Positions 43,841 through 53,752 are shown, numbered from the stretch's first letter. The stretch is 64,000 bases of DNA from Candidatus Anammoximicrobium sp. (GCA_012515235.1 JAAYYU010000176.1:1-64000), one strand, 5' to 3'. Notes: a model not told the origin generated them from the letters alone. Program-made: numbers and translations.

Positions 43841-46210
43841 ATGATCCGCGCCCCCAGAGCCCTGGTGTTGTCGATTGCCCTGATCGCTGTCTGCCAAACC
43901 GAGTCCGGCCGCGCCGCGGACGCCGTGGAGGAGCGCCTCGCAGCGGCGATCCAGACCGCCCAGAACTGGCAGGACACCGATTCGGCGGAGGCGTTGGATT
44001 TCCTCGCGAGCGAAGTGGTCAAGGCGGCTGCCGCGCCGGCGGCGCGGGCGGACATGGAACAGCGGATGATCGCCGGCTTGGCCGGAGCGAAGACCCGCGG
44101 CGGCCGCAGTTTCTTCTGCCGTCAGCTGGTGATGCTCGGCACCGAGGCCGCCGTGCCGGCCTTGGCCCGTCTGCTGACCGACGCCGAATCATCGCACGTC
44201 GCCCGCTATGCGCTCGCCCGGATTCCGGGACCGCGGGCGGATGCGGCGTTGCGCGAGGCGCTGGGCCAGGCGGACGACGGGTTGAAGATCGGCTTGGTGA
44301 ATTCGCTGGGCGACCGGGGATGCCGTGCGGCGGTGGACCAGATCGCCGCGCTGGTCGGTCACGCGCACGAAGAACTGGCCAACGCGGCGCTGGCGGCGCT
44401 TGGCCGCATCGACTCCGAAGCCGCGGTGGCGGCGATCGCGAAGGCACGCCGCAGCTTGCCTGCCAAGCGCCGACTTGCCGCTACGGACGCCTATCTCGAG
44501 GCCGCGGCACGAATGCTGAAGCAAGGCCAGCGCGAGGCCGCCCTGACGATCTACCGGCAGTTGTACGCCCCGGACGAACCGGCGCTGTGCCGCGTCGCAG
44601 CGTTGAACGGCCTGGTCGCGGCGGAGAAGGACCAGGCGATGCCGCTGGTCCTCGCCGCCTTGGCAGACCAGCAAGCCGAAGTCCGTCGCGCCGCCGTGCC
44701 GGCGCTGCGGAACGTTCCCGGCGAGCGGACGACGCAAGCCGTCGTGGCCGAATTGCCGCGTCAGGACGAAGCGACACAAGCCCGGTTGCTGGGCGTCCTG
44801 GCCGACCGTGGCGACGCGACGGCGCTGCCCGCCGTGGTCCAAGCGGCCGACGCCAATGCGCCCACAGTCCGCGTCGCAGCCCTGGAAGCGCTGGCCGCCC
44901 TGGGCGATCCGTCCGTCGTGCCGCTGTTGACGCAACGGGCCGCCGAGGCACAGCCACCCGACGAACAACAGGCTGCCCGGAACAGCCTGAACTCGCTCCG
45001 CGCCGACGGCACCAACGCGGCGATTGCCAAACAGCTCTCGACGGACAAGCCCGGCGTGCGGGCCGAAGCGGCCAAGGCGCTGGCCGCCCGCGGTGCGGCG
45101 GACCAGCTCGCCGCCCTGCTGAAGGCGGCCGAGGATTCCGAGCCGGCCGTGGCGGCGGAGGCCTTCCAAGCGATCCGCGCGATCGCCACTGCGCAACATC
45201 TGCCGGCGCTGGTCACGCTGTTGGTCACCGCCCAGCACGGCGTGGTGCGCAGCGAAGCGGAAAACGCCGTGGTCGCCGCCGCAGCGACGGCCGCAGCGGG
45301 CGACAATCCGGCGGCGCCGATCCTGGCGCCGCTGTCCGCCCCTGCCTCGCCGCAGGTCCGCGCGTCGCTGTTGCGCGTGCTGGGCCGGATCGCGCACGCC
45401 TCCGCCTTGCCCGTCCTGTACACCTCGGCTCAGGACACCCAAGCGGACGTCAAGGACGCGGCGATCCGCGCGCTGGCCGAATGGCCGACCGGCGAGCCCG
45501 CGCGCCTGCTGTGGGAAATCGCTTCCGACGCCTCCGCGGCTCAAGTGCACCGCGTCCTGGCCCTGCGCGGGTACGTCGTAATGATTCCCAAGCAAGCGGA
45601 CGCCACCGACGACCAGATCCTGGACAACTATGCCGCGGCGCTCCAGATGGCCAGCCGCCGGGAAGAGAAGCAGTTGGTCCTGTCCAAGCTGAGTTTGGTG
45701 CGGCACCGCCGGGCGCTGGACATGGCCCGACAGCAGGCAGTCGATCCGGCCCTCCGGAAGTCTGCGGAAGCGGCCTCGCAAAAGATCGAAAAACTGTTAG
45801 CCGCACCGGCCCGCGTGACAGCCTCGCACAACCCCGAAAAGGCCAACAACGCCATCGACAAAGACCCTCAGACGCGCTGGGATACGGGCGCCATCCAGCA
45901 GGGCGGCGAGTGGTTCCGCCTCGAACTGGACGAGGAATGCTGGATCAAGGGGCTGGTGCTGGACAGCCAGGGATCCGGCGGCGATTACCCGCGGGGCTAC
46001 GAGATCTACGTCTCGCCCAGCAGCCTGGGCGACGGGCAACTGGTCTTGAAAGGCAAAGGCACGCAGGCGGTCACCAGGATTGAGTTTTCTCAACCCGTCC
46101 GCGGCCGGGCTGTCAAGATCATCCAAACCGGACGCGCTCCGGGGCTGTACTGGTCGATTCACGAACTGGCCATCGAATCGCAGCCCTGCGCGGATGCGGG
46201 CCGGAATTGA
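43841..46210 (+). CDS. Secreted HEAT-repeat protein with C-terminal discoidin-like domain
   Basis: A 789-residue exported protein with a Sec signal (about 1-25). Most of the rest is HEAT/PBS-lyase-type helical repeats: AVPALARLL, RYALARIPG, AALAALGRI, AALEALAALGD and many more to about 655. A C-terminal F5/8 type C (discoidin) domain at about 665-780 begins RVTASHNPEKANNAIDKDPQ, contains WFRLELDEECWIKGLVLDS, and ends WSIHELAIE. That domain usually binds glycans. ATG 43841 has GGAG nine bases upstream. The FtsX permease gene starts only nine bases after this stop, so the two are almost certainly co-transcribed and may form a cell-envelope complex. Confidence 0.85.
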   Translation: MIRAPRALVLSIALIAVCQTESGRAADAVEERLAAAIQTAQNWQDTDSAEALDFLASEVVKAAAAPAARADMEQRMIAGLAGAKTRGGRSFFCRQLVMLGTEAAVPALARLLTDAESSHVARYALARIPGPRADAALREALGQADDGLKIGLVNSLGDRGCRAAVDQIAALVGHAHEELANAALAALGRIDSEAAVAAIAKARRSLPAKRRLAATDAYLEAAARMLKQGQREAALTIYRQLYAPDEPALCRVAALNGLVAAEKDQAMPLVLAALADQQAEVRRAAVPALRNVPGERTTQAVVAELPRQDEATQARLLGVLADRGDATALPAVVQAADANAPTVRVAALEALAALGDPSVVPLLTQRAAEAQPPDEQQAARNSLNSLRADGTNAAIAKQLSTDKPGVRAEAAKALAARGAADQLAALLKAAEDSEPAVAAEAFQAIRAIATAQHLPALVTLLVTAQHGVVRSEAENAVVAAAATAAAGDNPAAPILAPLSAPASPQVRASLLRVLGRIAHASALPVLYTSAQDTQADVKDAAIRALAEWPTGEPARLLWEIASDASAAQVHRVLALRGYVVMIPKQADATDDQILDNYAAALQMASRREEKQLVLSKLSLVRHRRALDMARQQAVDPALRKSAEAASQKIEKLLAAPARVTASHNPEKANNAIDKDPQTRWDTGAIQQGGEWFRLELDEECWIKGLVLDSQGSGGDYPRGYEIYVSPSSLGDGQLVLKGKGTQAVTRIEFSQPVRGRAVKIIQTGRAPGLYWSIHELAIESQPCADAGRN

Positions 46211-46219
46211 GACGGAGCC

Positions 46220-49200
46220 ATGTCCAGTTGGCGTTTCATTGTCCTCAGCCTCACTTACCACTGGCGGATCAACCTGGCGGTGGCGCTCGGCGTGGCCGCG
46301 GCCACCGCCGTGTTGACCGGCGCGCTGCTGGTGGGCGATTCGGTGCGCGGCAGTCTGCGCCGGCTGACGTTGGATCGGCTGGGGCGGATCGACAACGTGC
46401 TGGTCACCGACCGTTTTTTCGCCGCGGGCCTGGCCGCCGAATTGCGAGCCGATCCCGGCTTTGCCCGGCATTTCACCGCCGCCGTTCCGGCGATCCTGTT
46501 TCCCCGCGGGACGTTGGAAAAGTCCGGGTTTGAACGGTCCGGGCGGGCGGCCCAAGTGTTGGTGGTCGGGTGTGGAGCGGAATTCTGGGAACTGGGCGAC
46601 GCCCAGTTCCGGCCGCTGCGGGCGCCGGGACGCGACGAGATTGTGCTCAACGCGCCGCTGGCGGCCGAGTTGCAGGCCGGCGTGGGCGACGAAGTGCTGC
46701 TCCGCTTGCCCAAGGCCAACCAGGTGCCCGCCGACAGTCCCTTGGGCCGCAGGTCGGATCGGATTCGCACGCTGGCTGGGCTGCGCGTGATCGAAATCGT
46801 CCCGGCTGAAAGCCTGGGGCGATTCAGCCTGAGCGCCACTCAGGCGACGCCGCGAAACGCCTATGTGGCCAGCCAGACCCTGCAGGATGCGCTGGGCCAG
46901 CAAGACCGGGTGAACGCCGTGCTGGTCGCCGGCCGCTCGCCGCACTCGCCGCCCGCTGCCGACGCCGAAGCGGCGCTGGCCGCCGCGTTCCAGCCGCAAC
47001 TGGCCGACTACGGGTTGTCGATCCAGCGCGTGCGTTGCACGTTCCGGCCCGGCGAGGCCGCCGCACAAGACGACGCTCGCGACGAGGTCGTCTTCGATTA
47101 CTTCAGTCTCACGACGGACCGGATGCTGTTCTCTGCGCCCGCAGAACAGGCCGCACGGCAGGCCTGGCAGCACGCCGCCGCTCAGCCCCTGCTGACCTAT
47201 CTGGCCAACTCGATCGAGCGGGCCGGCGCCGGTCGCACTTCGCCGGTCATCCCGTATTCGCTGATCACGGCCGTCGATTCCGATCCGGGACTGGGTCCGC
47301 TGTGGGCCCCCGATGGCCGGACGCCGGTTTTGCTGGAAGCCGATGAAATCGTCTTGAACAGCTGGGCGGCCGCCGACTTGAACGCGCAGCCGGGCGACCC
47401 GATTCGAGTGACCTTCTACAAGCCGGAAACGGCGCACGACCGGTTGGAGGAAGAGACGGCGGAGTTTGTCCTGAAGGCGATCGTACCGCTCACCGAACCA
47501 CGGCGTCCCTATCGGCGAAACCGCCCGGCCCAGTACGCGGACCGGCCGACGCCGGCCAACGACCCGGATTTGACGCCGGTGGTGGAGGGCGTGACGGACC
47601 AAGAATCGATCAGCCGCTGGGAAGCGCCGTTCCCCGTCGATCATCGCCGCATCCGCCCGCAAGACGACGACTACTGGGCGAACCACCGCACGACGCCGAA
47701 AGCCTTCGTTTCGCTGGCGGCCGGCCGAAGGCTGTGGGGCAGCCGGTTTGGCGAGATCACCTCGGTGCGCGTCCCGGCGCCGCCGGGCCTGGCCGCCGGC
47801 GGCGAACAAGAGCAGGCGTTTCGGGCGCAACTGGAACAGCGGCTGTTGGCCGAACTGCATTCGCGCCGCGCGAATTTTGGTTTCGACTTTTTGCCCGTCA
47901 AGCAGCGCGGACTGGCGGCCTCGAAGGGCGCGACGCCGTTCGATGTGTTGTTCTTGTTCCTGAGCTTCTTCATCATCATCGCAGCCCTGATGCTGGTCGC
48001 CCTGCTGTTCCGCTTGGGCGTCGAGCGGCGGGCGCGCGAAGTGGGCACGCTGCTGGCGCTCGGATTTCCTCGGCGCCTGACGATGCGGTTGCTGTGCGTC
48101 GAGGGCGCGCTCGTGGCCGCGGCCGGCGGCCTTCTCGGCGTCGGCGTCGGTGTCGGCTATGCCTGGCTGATGGTGATCGGGTTAAGGACCTGGTGGATCG
48201 GAGCGATTTCGACGCCGTTTTTGCGACTTTTCGTTGAGCCGCGGAGTCTGGCGGGCGGCTATCTCAGCGGCGTGGCGATCTGCGTGGTGACGGTTTTGTG
48301 GAGCGTGCGGCGCACGAAGGAGATCTCGGTGCGGAGATTGTTGGCCGGCCAGGCAGGCATGGCGGACGCCGCGGTGTACGCCGCAGCGGGAAACGGGAGC
48401 CTGGCCGCAGCGCTCCTGTCGCTGGCCGTCGCGATGGCGTTGGCGTTCGCGGCGCCGCGTCTGGGCGGCGACGCGCAGGCCGGCGCGTTTGTCGGTTCGG
48501 GAACCTTGGTACTGGTCGCGCTGCTGATCCTGCTGCGGCGTTCCTTGAAGACCGGCGGGCGGATCGGGGCGGGGCACGGCGGCTGGAGCTTGGGGTGGCT
48601 GGCCGCGCGCAACGTCGCGCGACATCCGGGCCGCAGCACGCTGACGGTAGGCCTGATGGCCGTGGCCAGTTTCTTGATCGTGGCCATGAGTTCCTTTCGG
48701 CTCGCCCCCACGGAATCCGGGACCGGCGGTTTCGACTTGATGGCGGAAAGCGCCCAGCCCGTGTTTGGCGACTGGAGTACGCCGCGGGGCCGGGAAACCC
48801 TGTTGGCCGATCGGGCCTCCGTCCTGGCCGGCGGCACCGTGTTGCCGCTGCGTCTGCAAGCCGGAGACGATGCCAGCTGCAGCAACCTGTACCAGGCCTC
48901 TCGGCCCCGTGTCATCGGCGTCAGCGACGCCTTCGTCCGGCATTTCGACGATCCCGCGGTCCCCCGCTTTGCCTGGGCCGGCAGCGCCGCGGAATCTCCT
49001 GCGGAACAGGCCAACCCCTGGCGCTTGCTCGCCGACGGACGACACGCTTCCCGGCCCGCCATTCCCGTCATGCTGGACAAGAACATGGCCGTGTACAGCC
49101 TGCATTTGTATCGGGGCATCGGCGAGGAGTTTGAGCTGACCTATCCGGAAGCGGGCGTCGTCCGCTTCCGCGTCGCGGGCCTGTTGAGCAACTGCGTCCT

Positions 49201-49780
49201 GCAAGGCAGTTTGCTGATTGGCGAGTCCGATTTTGTCCGGCTGTTTGCCGGCGTCAGCGGTTACCGCTTCTTCCTGATCAGGTCGCCGGCCGGCAAGACG
49301 CTGCAAGTCGCCGAAGCACTGGAAGACCGCCTGGGCGATCAGGGCTTCGACGCCGCCTCGACCCGCCAGCGGCTGGAGGATCAGTTCGCCATCCAGAACA
49401 CGTACTTGAGCACCTTCCAGAGTCTGGGCGCGTTGGGGTTGCTGCTGGGCACGTTCGGCTTGGCGACGGTGCAAGTGCGGAACGTGATCGAGCGCCGCGG
49501 CGAACTGGCGCTGTTGCGGGCGGCTGGCTTCCGCCGCCGCCGACTGGCCGGGCTCGTCATGCTGGAAAACGTCGCCTTGCTCCTCGGTGGACTGCTGACG
49601 GGTTTCGCCGCCGCCCTGGTCACCACGCTGCCGCACATGCTCGCGGGCGGGGCCTCGATTCCGCTTGTGGACCTCACGCTGCTGCTGGCGGTCGTCCTGC
49701 TCGTCGGCTGCCTGTCCAGCCTTGCCTCCGTTCGCGCGACCCTGCAGGCCCCGATTCTGGCGGCGCTGCGGGAAGAGTGA
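46220..49780 (+). CDS. Giant FtsX-family ABC transporter permease
   Basis: A 1186-residue inner-membrane protein with two MacB/FtsX repeats. There is one helix near residues 20-40 (INLAVALGVAAATAVLTGALLVG) and a large extracytoplasmic domain to about 570. A block of helices follows, including FLFLSFFIIIAALMLVALLF, VEGALVAAAGGLLGVGVG, LAGGYLSGVAICVVTVLW and others to about 830. Then comes a second extracytoplasmic region, and the last three helices (about 1075-1180) carry the FtsX signature ALLRAAGFRRRRLAGLVMLEN. LolE/MacB-type permeases move lipoproteins or peptides using a separate ATPase; none is adjacent. It overlaps functionally with the HEAT/discoidin gene nine bases upstream. GACGGAG precedes the ATG at 46220. 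Confidence 0.88.
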   Translation: MSSWRFIVLSLTYHWRINLAVALGVAAATAVLTGALLVGDSVRGSLRRLTLDRLGRIDNVLVTDRFFAAGLAAELRADPGFARHFTAAVPAILFPRGTLEKSGFERSGRAAQVLVVGCGAEFWELGDAQFRPLRAPGRDEIVLNAPLAAELQAGVGDEVLLRLPKANQVPADSPLGRRSDRIRTLAGLRVIEIVPAESLGRFSLSATQATPRNAYVASQTLQDALGQQDRVNAVLVAGRSPHSPPAADAEAALAAAFQPQLADYGLSIQRVRCTFRPGEAAAQDDARDEVVFDYFSLTTDRMLFSAPAEQAARQAWQHAAAQPLLTYLANSIERAGAGRTSPVIPYSLITAVDSDPGLGPLWAPDGRTPVLLEADEIVLNSWAAADLNAQPGDPIRVTFYKPETAHDRLEEETAEFVLKAIVPLTEPRRPYRRNRPAQYADRPTPANDPDLTPVVEGVTDQESISRWEAPFPVDHRRIRPQDDDYWANHRTTPKAFVSLAAGRRLWGSRFGEITSVRVPAPPGLAAGGEQEQAFRAQLEQRLLAELHSRRANFGFDFLPVKQRGLAASKGATPFDVLFLFLSFFIIIAALMLVALLFRLGVERRAREVGTLLALGFPRRLTMRLLCVEGALVAAAGGLLGVGVGVGYAWLMVIGLRTWWIGAISTPFLRLFVEPRSLAGGYLSGVAICVVTVLWSVRRTKEISVRRLLAGQAGMADAAVYAAAGNGSLAAALLSLAVAMALAFAAPRLGGDAQAGAFVGSGTLVLVALLILLRRSLKTGGRIGAGHGGWSLGWLAARNVARHPGRSTLTVGLMAVASFLIVAMSSFRLAPTESGTGGFDLMAESAQPVFGDWSTPRGRETLLADRASVLAGGTVLPLRLQAGDDASCSNLYQASRPRVIGVSDAFVRHFDDPAVPRFAWAGSAAESPAEQANPWRLLADGRHASRPAIPVMLDKNMAVYSLHLYRGIGEEFELTYPEAGVVRFRVAGLLSNCVLQGSLLIGESDFVRLFAGVSGYRFFLIRSPAGKTLQVAEALEDRLGDQGFDAASTRQRLEDQFAIQNTYLSTFQSLGALGLLLGTFGLATVQVRNVIERRGELALLRAAGFRRRRLAGLVMLENVALLLGGLLTGFAAALVTTLPHMLAGGASIPLVDLTLLLAVVLLVGCLSSLASVRATLQAPILAALREE

Positions 49781-49904
49781 GTCTTTCCTGCGGGGACGAG
49801 CCTGATAGAATGAACCGCGATCGTTCGTTACGCTGCCGACGTCCGAAGACTCGATGACGAGGCCTCGGACCGTTCACCCTTGTTCCCCCTGGAGAAGGAA
49901 AGTC

Positions 49905-51365
49905 ATGACCAAGCTTTACATCCTGTTGGCCGTTGCGGCCAGTTGCGTCGCCACGGCACTGGCGGCGGAATCCTCGGCCGCCGCTTTGTCGCTCCGTGCC
50001 GGTGCGTTTGCCATCGACATCACGCCCACCAAGTTCCCGGTCCCGGTCAGCGGTGGAATCCTGCCGCAGTTTGCGTCCAAGGTCAACGATCCGCTGCACG
50101 CCCGCTGCCTGGTTTTGGACGACGGACGCGTGCAGATTGCCATCGCCATCGTCGACAGCCTGCTGATCTCGCGCGAACAGGCGGACCAGGCGAAAGAACT
50201 GGCCACGCAGACGACGGGCATTCCGGCCAGCCGCATCTTGATCGCGGCCACCCACACGCACACCGCACCGGCGGTGATGGCCGCCCATGCGACCGATCCG
50301 GACCTGGATTACGCGGAGTTCATGGTCGCGCAGATCGCCAAGGGGATCGCCCAAGCGCAGCAGAACCTCCGGCCGGCGCGGATCGGCTGGGCCATGGGCA
50401 AGGATGAAAAGAACGTCTTCTGCCGGCGGTATCTGATGAAGCCCGGCACGGCGGCGACCAATCCGTTCAGCGGCAGGGAGAACGATCAGGCCCAGATGAA
50501 CCCCGGCCACAACAACCCCAACAAGATCCGCCGCACGGGGACGGCCGACCCCGAAGTGGCCGTGTTGTCCGTCCAATCGCGGGACGGTCACCCCCTGGCG
50601 CTGCTGTCCAATTACTCGACGCACTACGTCGGATCGCAGCCCATTTCCGCAGACTACTTCGCCGTGTTCTGCGCCAAGATCGCCGAAAAAATCGGCGCTC
50701 AAAACGTCTCGCCGCCCTTCGTCGCCATGCTCTCCAACGGGACCAGCGGGGATGCCAACTGCCTGGACTTCGACTCCCCCGACCGCCGCAAGTTCGACCG
50801 GTTCACCGTCGCCGAAGACGTGGCCCAAGCCGCCTTGGAGGCTTACCGGACGATCCGCTACTACGACTGGGTGCCGTTGGTCATCCAGGAGCGGACGCTG
50901 ACGCTGGGCGTGCGCATGCCCAGCCAGGAAGAGGTGGCCAAGGCCCAGGCGGTTGTGGATGGACTGCCGAACGGCCGGCCGCGGAACATGGTCGAGTCGT
51001 ATGCCCGCGAGACGGTGTTGCTGAGCCAGATGCCGCCGACGCGGGAATTGAAACTGCAAGCCCTGCGCATCGGCGAGCTGGGCATCACGGCTTTGCCCCT
51101 GGAGGCGTTCAGCTGTACGGGCCTGGAACTGAAGAAGCGCAGTCCGCTCAAGCCGACGTTCAACATCGATCTGGCCAACGGCTACTTCGGGTACCTGCCG
51201 CCGCCAGACCAGCACAAGCTGGGCGGCTACACGACGTGGCGCGCCCGGACCAGCATGCTGGAAGTGGACGCCGAGCCCAAGGTGGTGGCCACGGTGCTGG
51301 AACTCCTGGAAAACGTCGCCCAGCAGCGCACCGGCGAGCCGCTGCGGGCGTCCCAGGGAGGCTGA
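49905..51365 (+). CDS. Secreted neutral-ceramidase-like protein
   Basis: A 486-residue exported protein of the neutral/alkaline non-lysosomal ceramidase-like group common in planctomycetes. A Sec signal (about 1-21) precedes RAGAFAIDITPTKFPVPVSG, the usual opening. The zinc-binding THTHTAP gives His117 and His119, and DPEVAVLSVQSRDG, NYSTHYVGSQPISADYF and SNGTSGDANC are further family blocks. True ceramidases hydrolyse the amide of ceramide, but bacterial relatives mostly have no known substrate. GGAGAAGGAAAG before the ATG at 49905 decides the start over an open frame from 49854. Copy C of the palindrome lies 47 bases past the stop. Confidence 0.85.
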   Translation: MTKLYILLAVAASCVATALAAESSAAALSLRAGAFAIDITPTKFPVPVSGGILPQFASKVNDPLHARCLVLDDGRVQIAIAIVDSLLISREQADQAKELATQTTGIPASRILIAATHTHTAPAVMAAHATDPDLDYAEFMVAQIAKGIAQAQQNLRPARIGWAMGKDEKNVFCRRYLMKPGTAATNPFSGRENDQAQMNPGHNNPNKIRRTGTADPEVAVLSVQSRDGHPLALLSNYSTHYVGSQPISADYFAVFCAKIAEKIGAQNVSPPFVAMLSNGTSGDANCLDFDSPDRRKFDRFTVAEDVAQAALEAYRTIRYYDWVPLVIQERTLTLGVRMPSQEEVAKAQAVVDGLPNGRPRNMVESYARETVLLSQMPPTRELKLQALRIGELGITALPLEAFSCTGLELKKRSPLKPTFNIDLANGYFGYLPPPDQHKLGGYTTWRARTSMLEVDAEPKVVATVLELLENVAQQRTGEPLRASQGG

Positions 51366-51683
51366 CGCCGTTCGAGAAGCCCCTGTCGATGACGGCACGG
51401 TCGCGCGAAAAGGGGTCAGGCCTACAGAATTCAATTTTGGCCGAGTTTGGTGCCAGCCACGTCGTACGACTCTGCTCGGCCAGAATTGAAGTCTGTAAGC
51501 CTGACCCCAGCACCGAAACCGTGACTTTATAACCGGCGCGGAAGAGTGCCGAAATCCCGTTTGGCGCTCGCCGCCGTTCTGGCGGACGAACCGGAACCGC
51601 TCCCTTGTTTCTCGTATCATGCGGAATGCTCTCGTTGCGTTACCGAGAGCGAATTCGACGACGTACGACACGGAGTGCCAGCC
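51366..51683. other. Intergenic region carrying palindromic element copy C
   Basis: A 318-base gap between the ceramidase-like and M14 genes. Apart from the palindrome at 51412-51508, the last 170 bases show no recognised feature except a TATCAT at 51616-51621 that might be a -10 box. Confidence 0.5.
51412..51508. repeat. REP-like palindromic element, copy C (97 bp)
   Basis: Arms 51412-51445 and 51475-51508 pair with three mismatches around a 29-base loop. Ends are GGGGTCAGGC and complement. Arm length, loop length and most bases match copy B at 22130-22226; copy A at 5172-5262 is a shorter relative. It follows the stop of the ceramidase-like gene. Confidence 0.85.
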
Positions 51684-53036
51684 ATGCGTTCCACGTTGCT
51701 TTGGGTGATTCTGCTGATCGGCGCGAGCCTGGCCTGGGCGGGCCGCGCCGAATCGGCCGAGGATGCGACCGGCGGGACGCGGGACGGCACTCGCGCCGGC
51801 CAGCAGAAACCGTTGGCGTTCCTGACCGCGACGGCGGTGGACGGCAAGGTCCGGCTCACCTGTTTCAAGAGCACTCCGTTTTTCGAGGCGACCAGGCAGC
51901 ACGCGCCCGACTCGGTCAAGCTGCGGATCTGGCGTCGGGATCTGCCGGAGTTCCGCTTCGGCCGCGACTACGGCGAGTACTTCGACGGCCTCTCGCGGCA
52001 CGACGCCCGCGTGGTTTTCGAGGGGACGATTTCTGCGGTGAACAACCGGAAGTACGAATTCCTCGACGAGTCGGTCCGTTGCGGACAGACCTACGCCTAT
52101 TGGGTCGGCGTTGACGGCGACGGACTGCCCACCGGGCCCGTAGCCGTGAAGGTGCGCGATCCGCGCGTGTGGTGGTCTGGGGAGGAAACGCAGCGGCGTT
52201 TGGAAACGCTGGCAGCTCAGTTCTCCGGGGTCGTGGAGTCGCGAGAGGTCGGCCAGACCGTACACGGCCGCCGACTGCGAGCGTTGTTGGCGGGCCGGCG
52301 CGACCGGATGCTCGTTTTGATCGGCTCGCTGCACGCGGGCGAGTCCGGTCCCGAACTGATCGTCCCCGCGTTTGAGACGGTGGTGCGCGACCATCCGGAC
52401 TTGCTCAAGCGGGCCGGCCTGGCGATTCTGCCGCGAGTCAATTCGGACGAGCGCGAGCGGATGGTCCGCGGCTATCCGCCCTACGTGCGGACCAACAGCA
52501 ACGGCGTGGACCTAAACCGCAATTTCGCCGCCGACTGGGAGACCATCGATTCCAGCTACGGCTTGATTACGACCGACCCGGACGGCATGACCTACCGCGG
52601 ACCGTCCCCCGCCTCCGAACCGGAGACGCTGGCGGTGGTCCGGTTGTTCCAAGGACTCAAACCCGCCGCGGTGCTCTCGTATCACCATCTGGCGTCGATC
52701 ACGGGCTCGGCGTTCTTGTATCCCAAGCTGGCCGCCAAGGACTCCGCGTACGCCGCCCGCTGTACGGAGTTGAACCGCGTGTACCGAGCCGCGATCTCGC
52801 CGCCGGACATCGAAACAACTCCGACAGTCGCTCGCGCCGGCACCACCGGCGGCAGTCTGCCGGCCTGGGTCTACGCCCAATTCGGCGTGCCGGCGATGGA
52901 TGTCGAGGGAGACCGTTCGCCGTGGTGCGTCAAAGCCACGTTGGACACTGCCACCTGGGAAGACGTGCAAGAGGCTCAGCAGCGTCACACGCGGGCCGTT
53001 GTGGCTGTCCTGTCCGCGCTCGCCGCGGCTCCCTGA
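51684..53036 (+). CDS. Secreted M14-family zinc carboxypeptidase
   Basis: A 450-residue exported peptidase with a Sec signal (about residues 1-25) and an N-terminal beta domain. In the M14 catalytic domain, the zinc ligands are His217 and Glu220 (SLHAGESGPEL) and a His in SYHHLAS (His334 or His335). SNGVDLNRNF is the substrate-carboxylate-binding Asn-Arg, and Glu408 (AMDVEGD) is the catalytic Glu. All key residues are present, unlike in the M14-like protein at 33805. ATG 51684 has CGGAGTG eight bases upstream. It could trim peptides from glycoproteins or peptidoglycan. The AlkA-type glycosylase gene follows 62 bases later. Confidence 0.88.
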   Translation: MRSTLLWVILLIGASLAWAGRAESAEDATGGTRDGTRAGQQKPLAFLTATAVDGKVRLTCFKSTPFFEATRQHAPDSVKLRIWRRDLPEFRFGRDYGEYFDGLSRHDARVVFEGTISAVNNRKYEFLDESVRCGQTYAYWVGVDGDGLPTGPVAVKVRDPRVWWSGEETQRRLETLAAQFSGVVESREVGQTVHGRRLRALLAGRRDRMLVLIGSLHAGESGPELIVPAFETVVRDHPDLLKRAGLAILPRVNSDERERMVRGYPPYVRTNSNGVDLNRNFAADWETIDSSYGLITTDPDGMTYRGPSPASEPETLAVVRLFQGLKPAAVLSYHHLASITGSAFLYPKLAAKDSAYAARCTELNRVYRAAISPPDIETTPTVARAGTTGGSLPAWVYAQFGVPAMDVEGDRSPWCVKATLDTATWEDVQEAQQRHTRAVVAVLSALAAAP

Positions 53037-53098
53037 CCTCGCGGGGAATGTGATTACGGAAGGCCTTCGACGATGGCGGCACGGAGATTTGTGCACTC

Positions 53099-53752
53099 AT
53101 GAAACTGACGCCCACCCAGATCGAATCCGCTCGTCGTCATCTCCGGGCCGCCGATCCGGTGATGAAGGCCATGATCGACGAGGTGGGGCCGTACACGCTG
53201 CGGTTCGAGCGTGACCGGTTCGCCATGCTGGTGCGATCCATCGTGTCCCAGCAGATTTCCACCACCGCAGCCCGTGCGATCCGCCGGCGGTTGCAGGAAC
53301 TTGCCGGGGCGGAGGGCCTGACAGCAGCCAACCTGATGCGGTTCAGCCTGGACGAGTTTCGAGCCGTGGGTCTGTCGCCGCAAAAGGCCGCTTACCTGGC
53401 CGACCTGTCGGCCAAGGTGAACGACGGCGCCGTGGACTTGCGGCGGATCGGACGGTTGTCCGACGAGCAGGTTGTGGAGCAGCTGACCCAGGTCAAGGGA
53501 ATCGGCCGCTGGACGGCCCAGATGTTTCTGATCTTCTCGCTGGGCCGCCCCGACGTGTTTCCGCACGACGACTTGGGCGTGCGGACGGCGATCCGCGACC
53601 ACTACGGCTTGGCCGGCCTTCCGGACAAAGCCACCAGCCACGCCATCGCCGCCCCGTGGCGCCCGTGGGCCTCGGTGGCAAGCTGGTACTGTTGGCGGTC
53701 GCTGGATTTGGCCCGCCATACCGAAACCGTGGCCAAGGGCTACCCGTCGTAA
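53099..53752 (+). CDS. DNA-3-methyladenine glycosylase (AlkA/HhH-GPD family)
   Basis: A 217-residue base-excision repair glycosylase that removes alkylated purines. The helix-hairpin-helix LTQVKGIGRWTAQMFLIF starts at residue 129. The FPHDDLGV loop carries the catalytic Asp (Asp158), and SIVSQQISTTAARAI (residues 48-62) is the typical DNA-contact segment. There is no lysine at the HhH catalytic position, so it is a monofunctional glycosylase. It lacks the N-terminal AlkA domain, so it is closer to the short MagIII/AlkA-core type. Shine-Dalgarno is GGAG 12 bases away. Downstream, across a decayed gene, lie GH10 and DNA polymerase IV. Confidence 0.9.
   Translation: MKLTPTQIESARRHLRAADPVMKAMIDEVGPYTLRFERDRFAMLVRSIVSQQISTTAARAIRRRLQELAGAEGLTAANLMRFSLDEFRAVGLSPQKAAYLADLSAKVNDGAVDLRRIGRLSDEQVVEQLTQVKGIGRWTAQMFLIFSLGRPDVFPHDDLGVRTAIRDHYGLAGLPDKATSHAIAAPWRPWASVASWYCWRSLDLARHTETVAKGYPS

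Noticed and set aside
49674..52394. A 906-codon minus-strand frame over the ceramidase and M14 genes
   Set aside because: It runs through two well-supported genes and a palindromic element and shows no family features.
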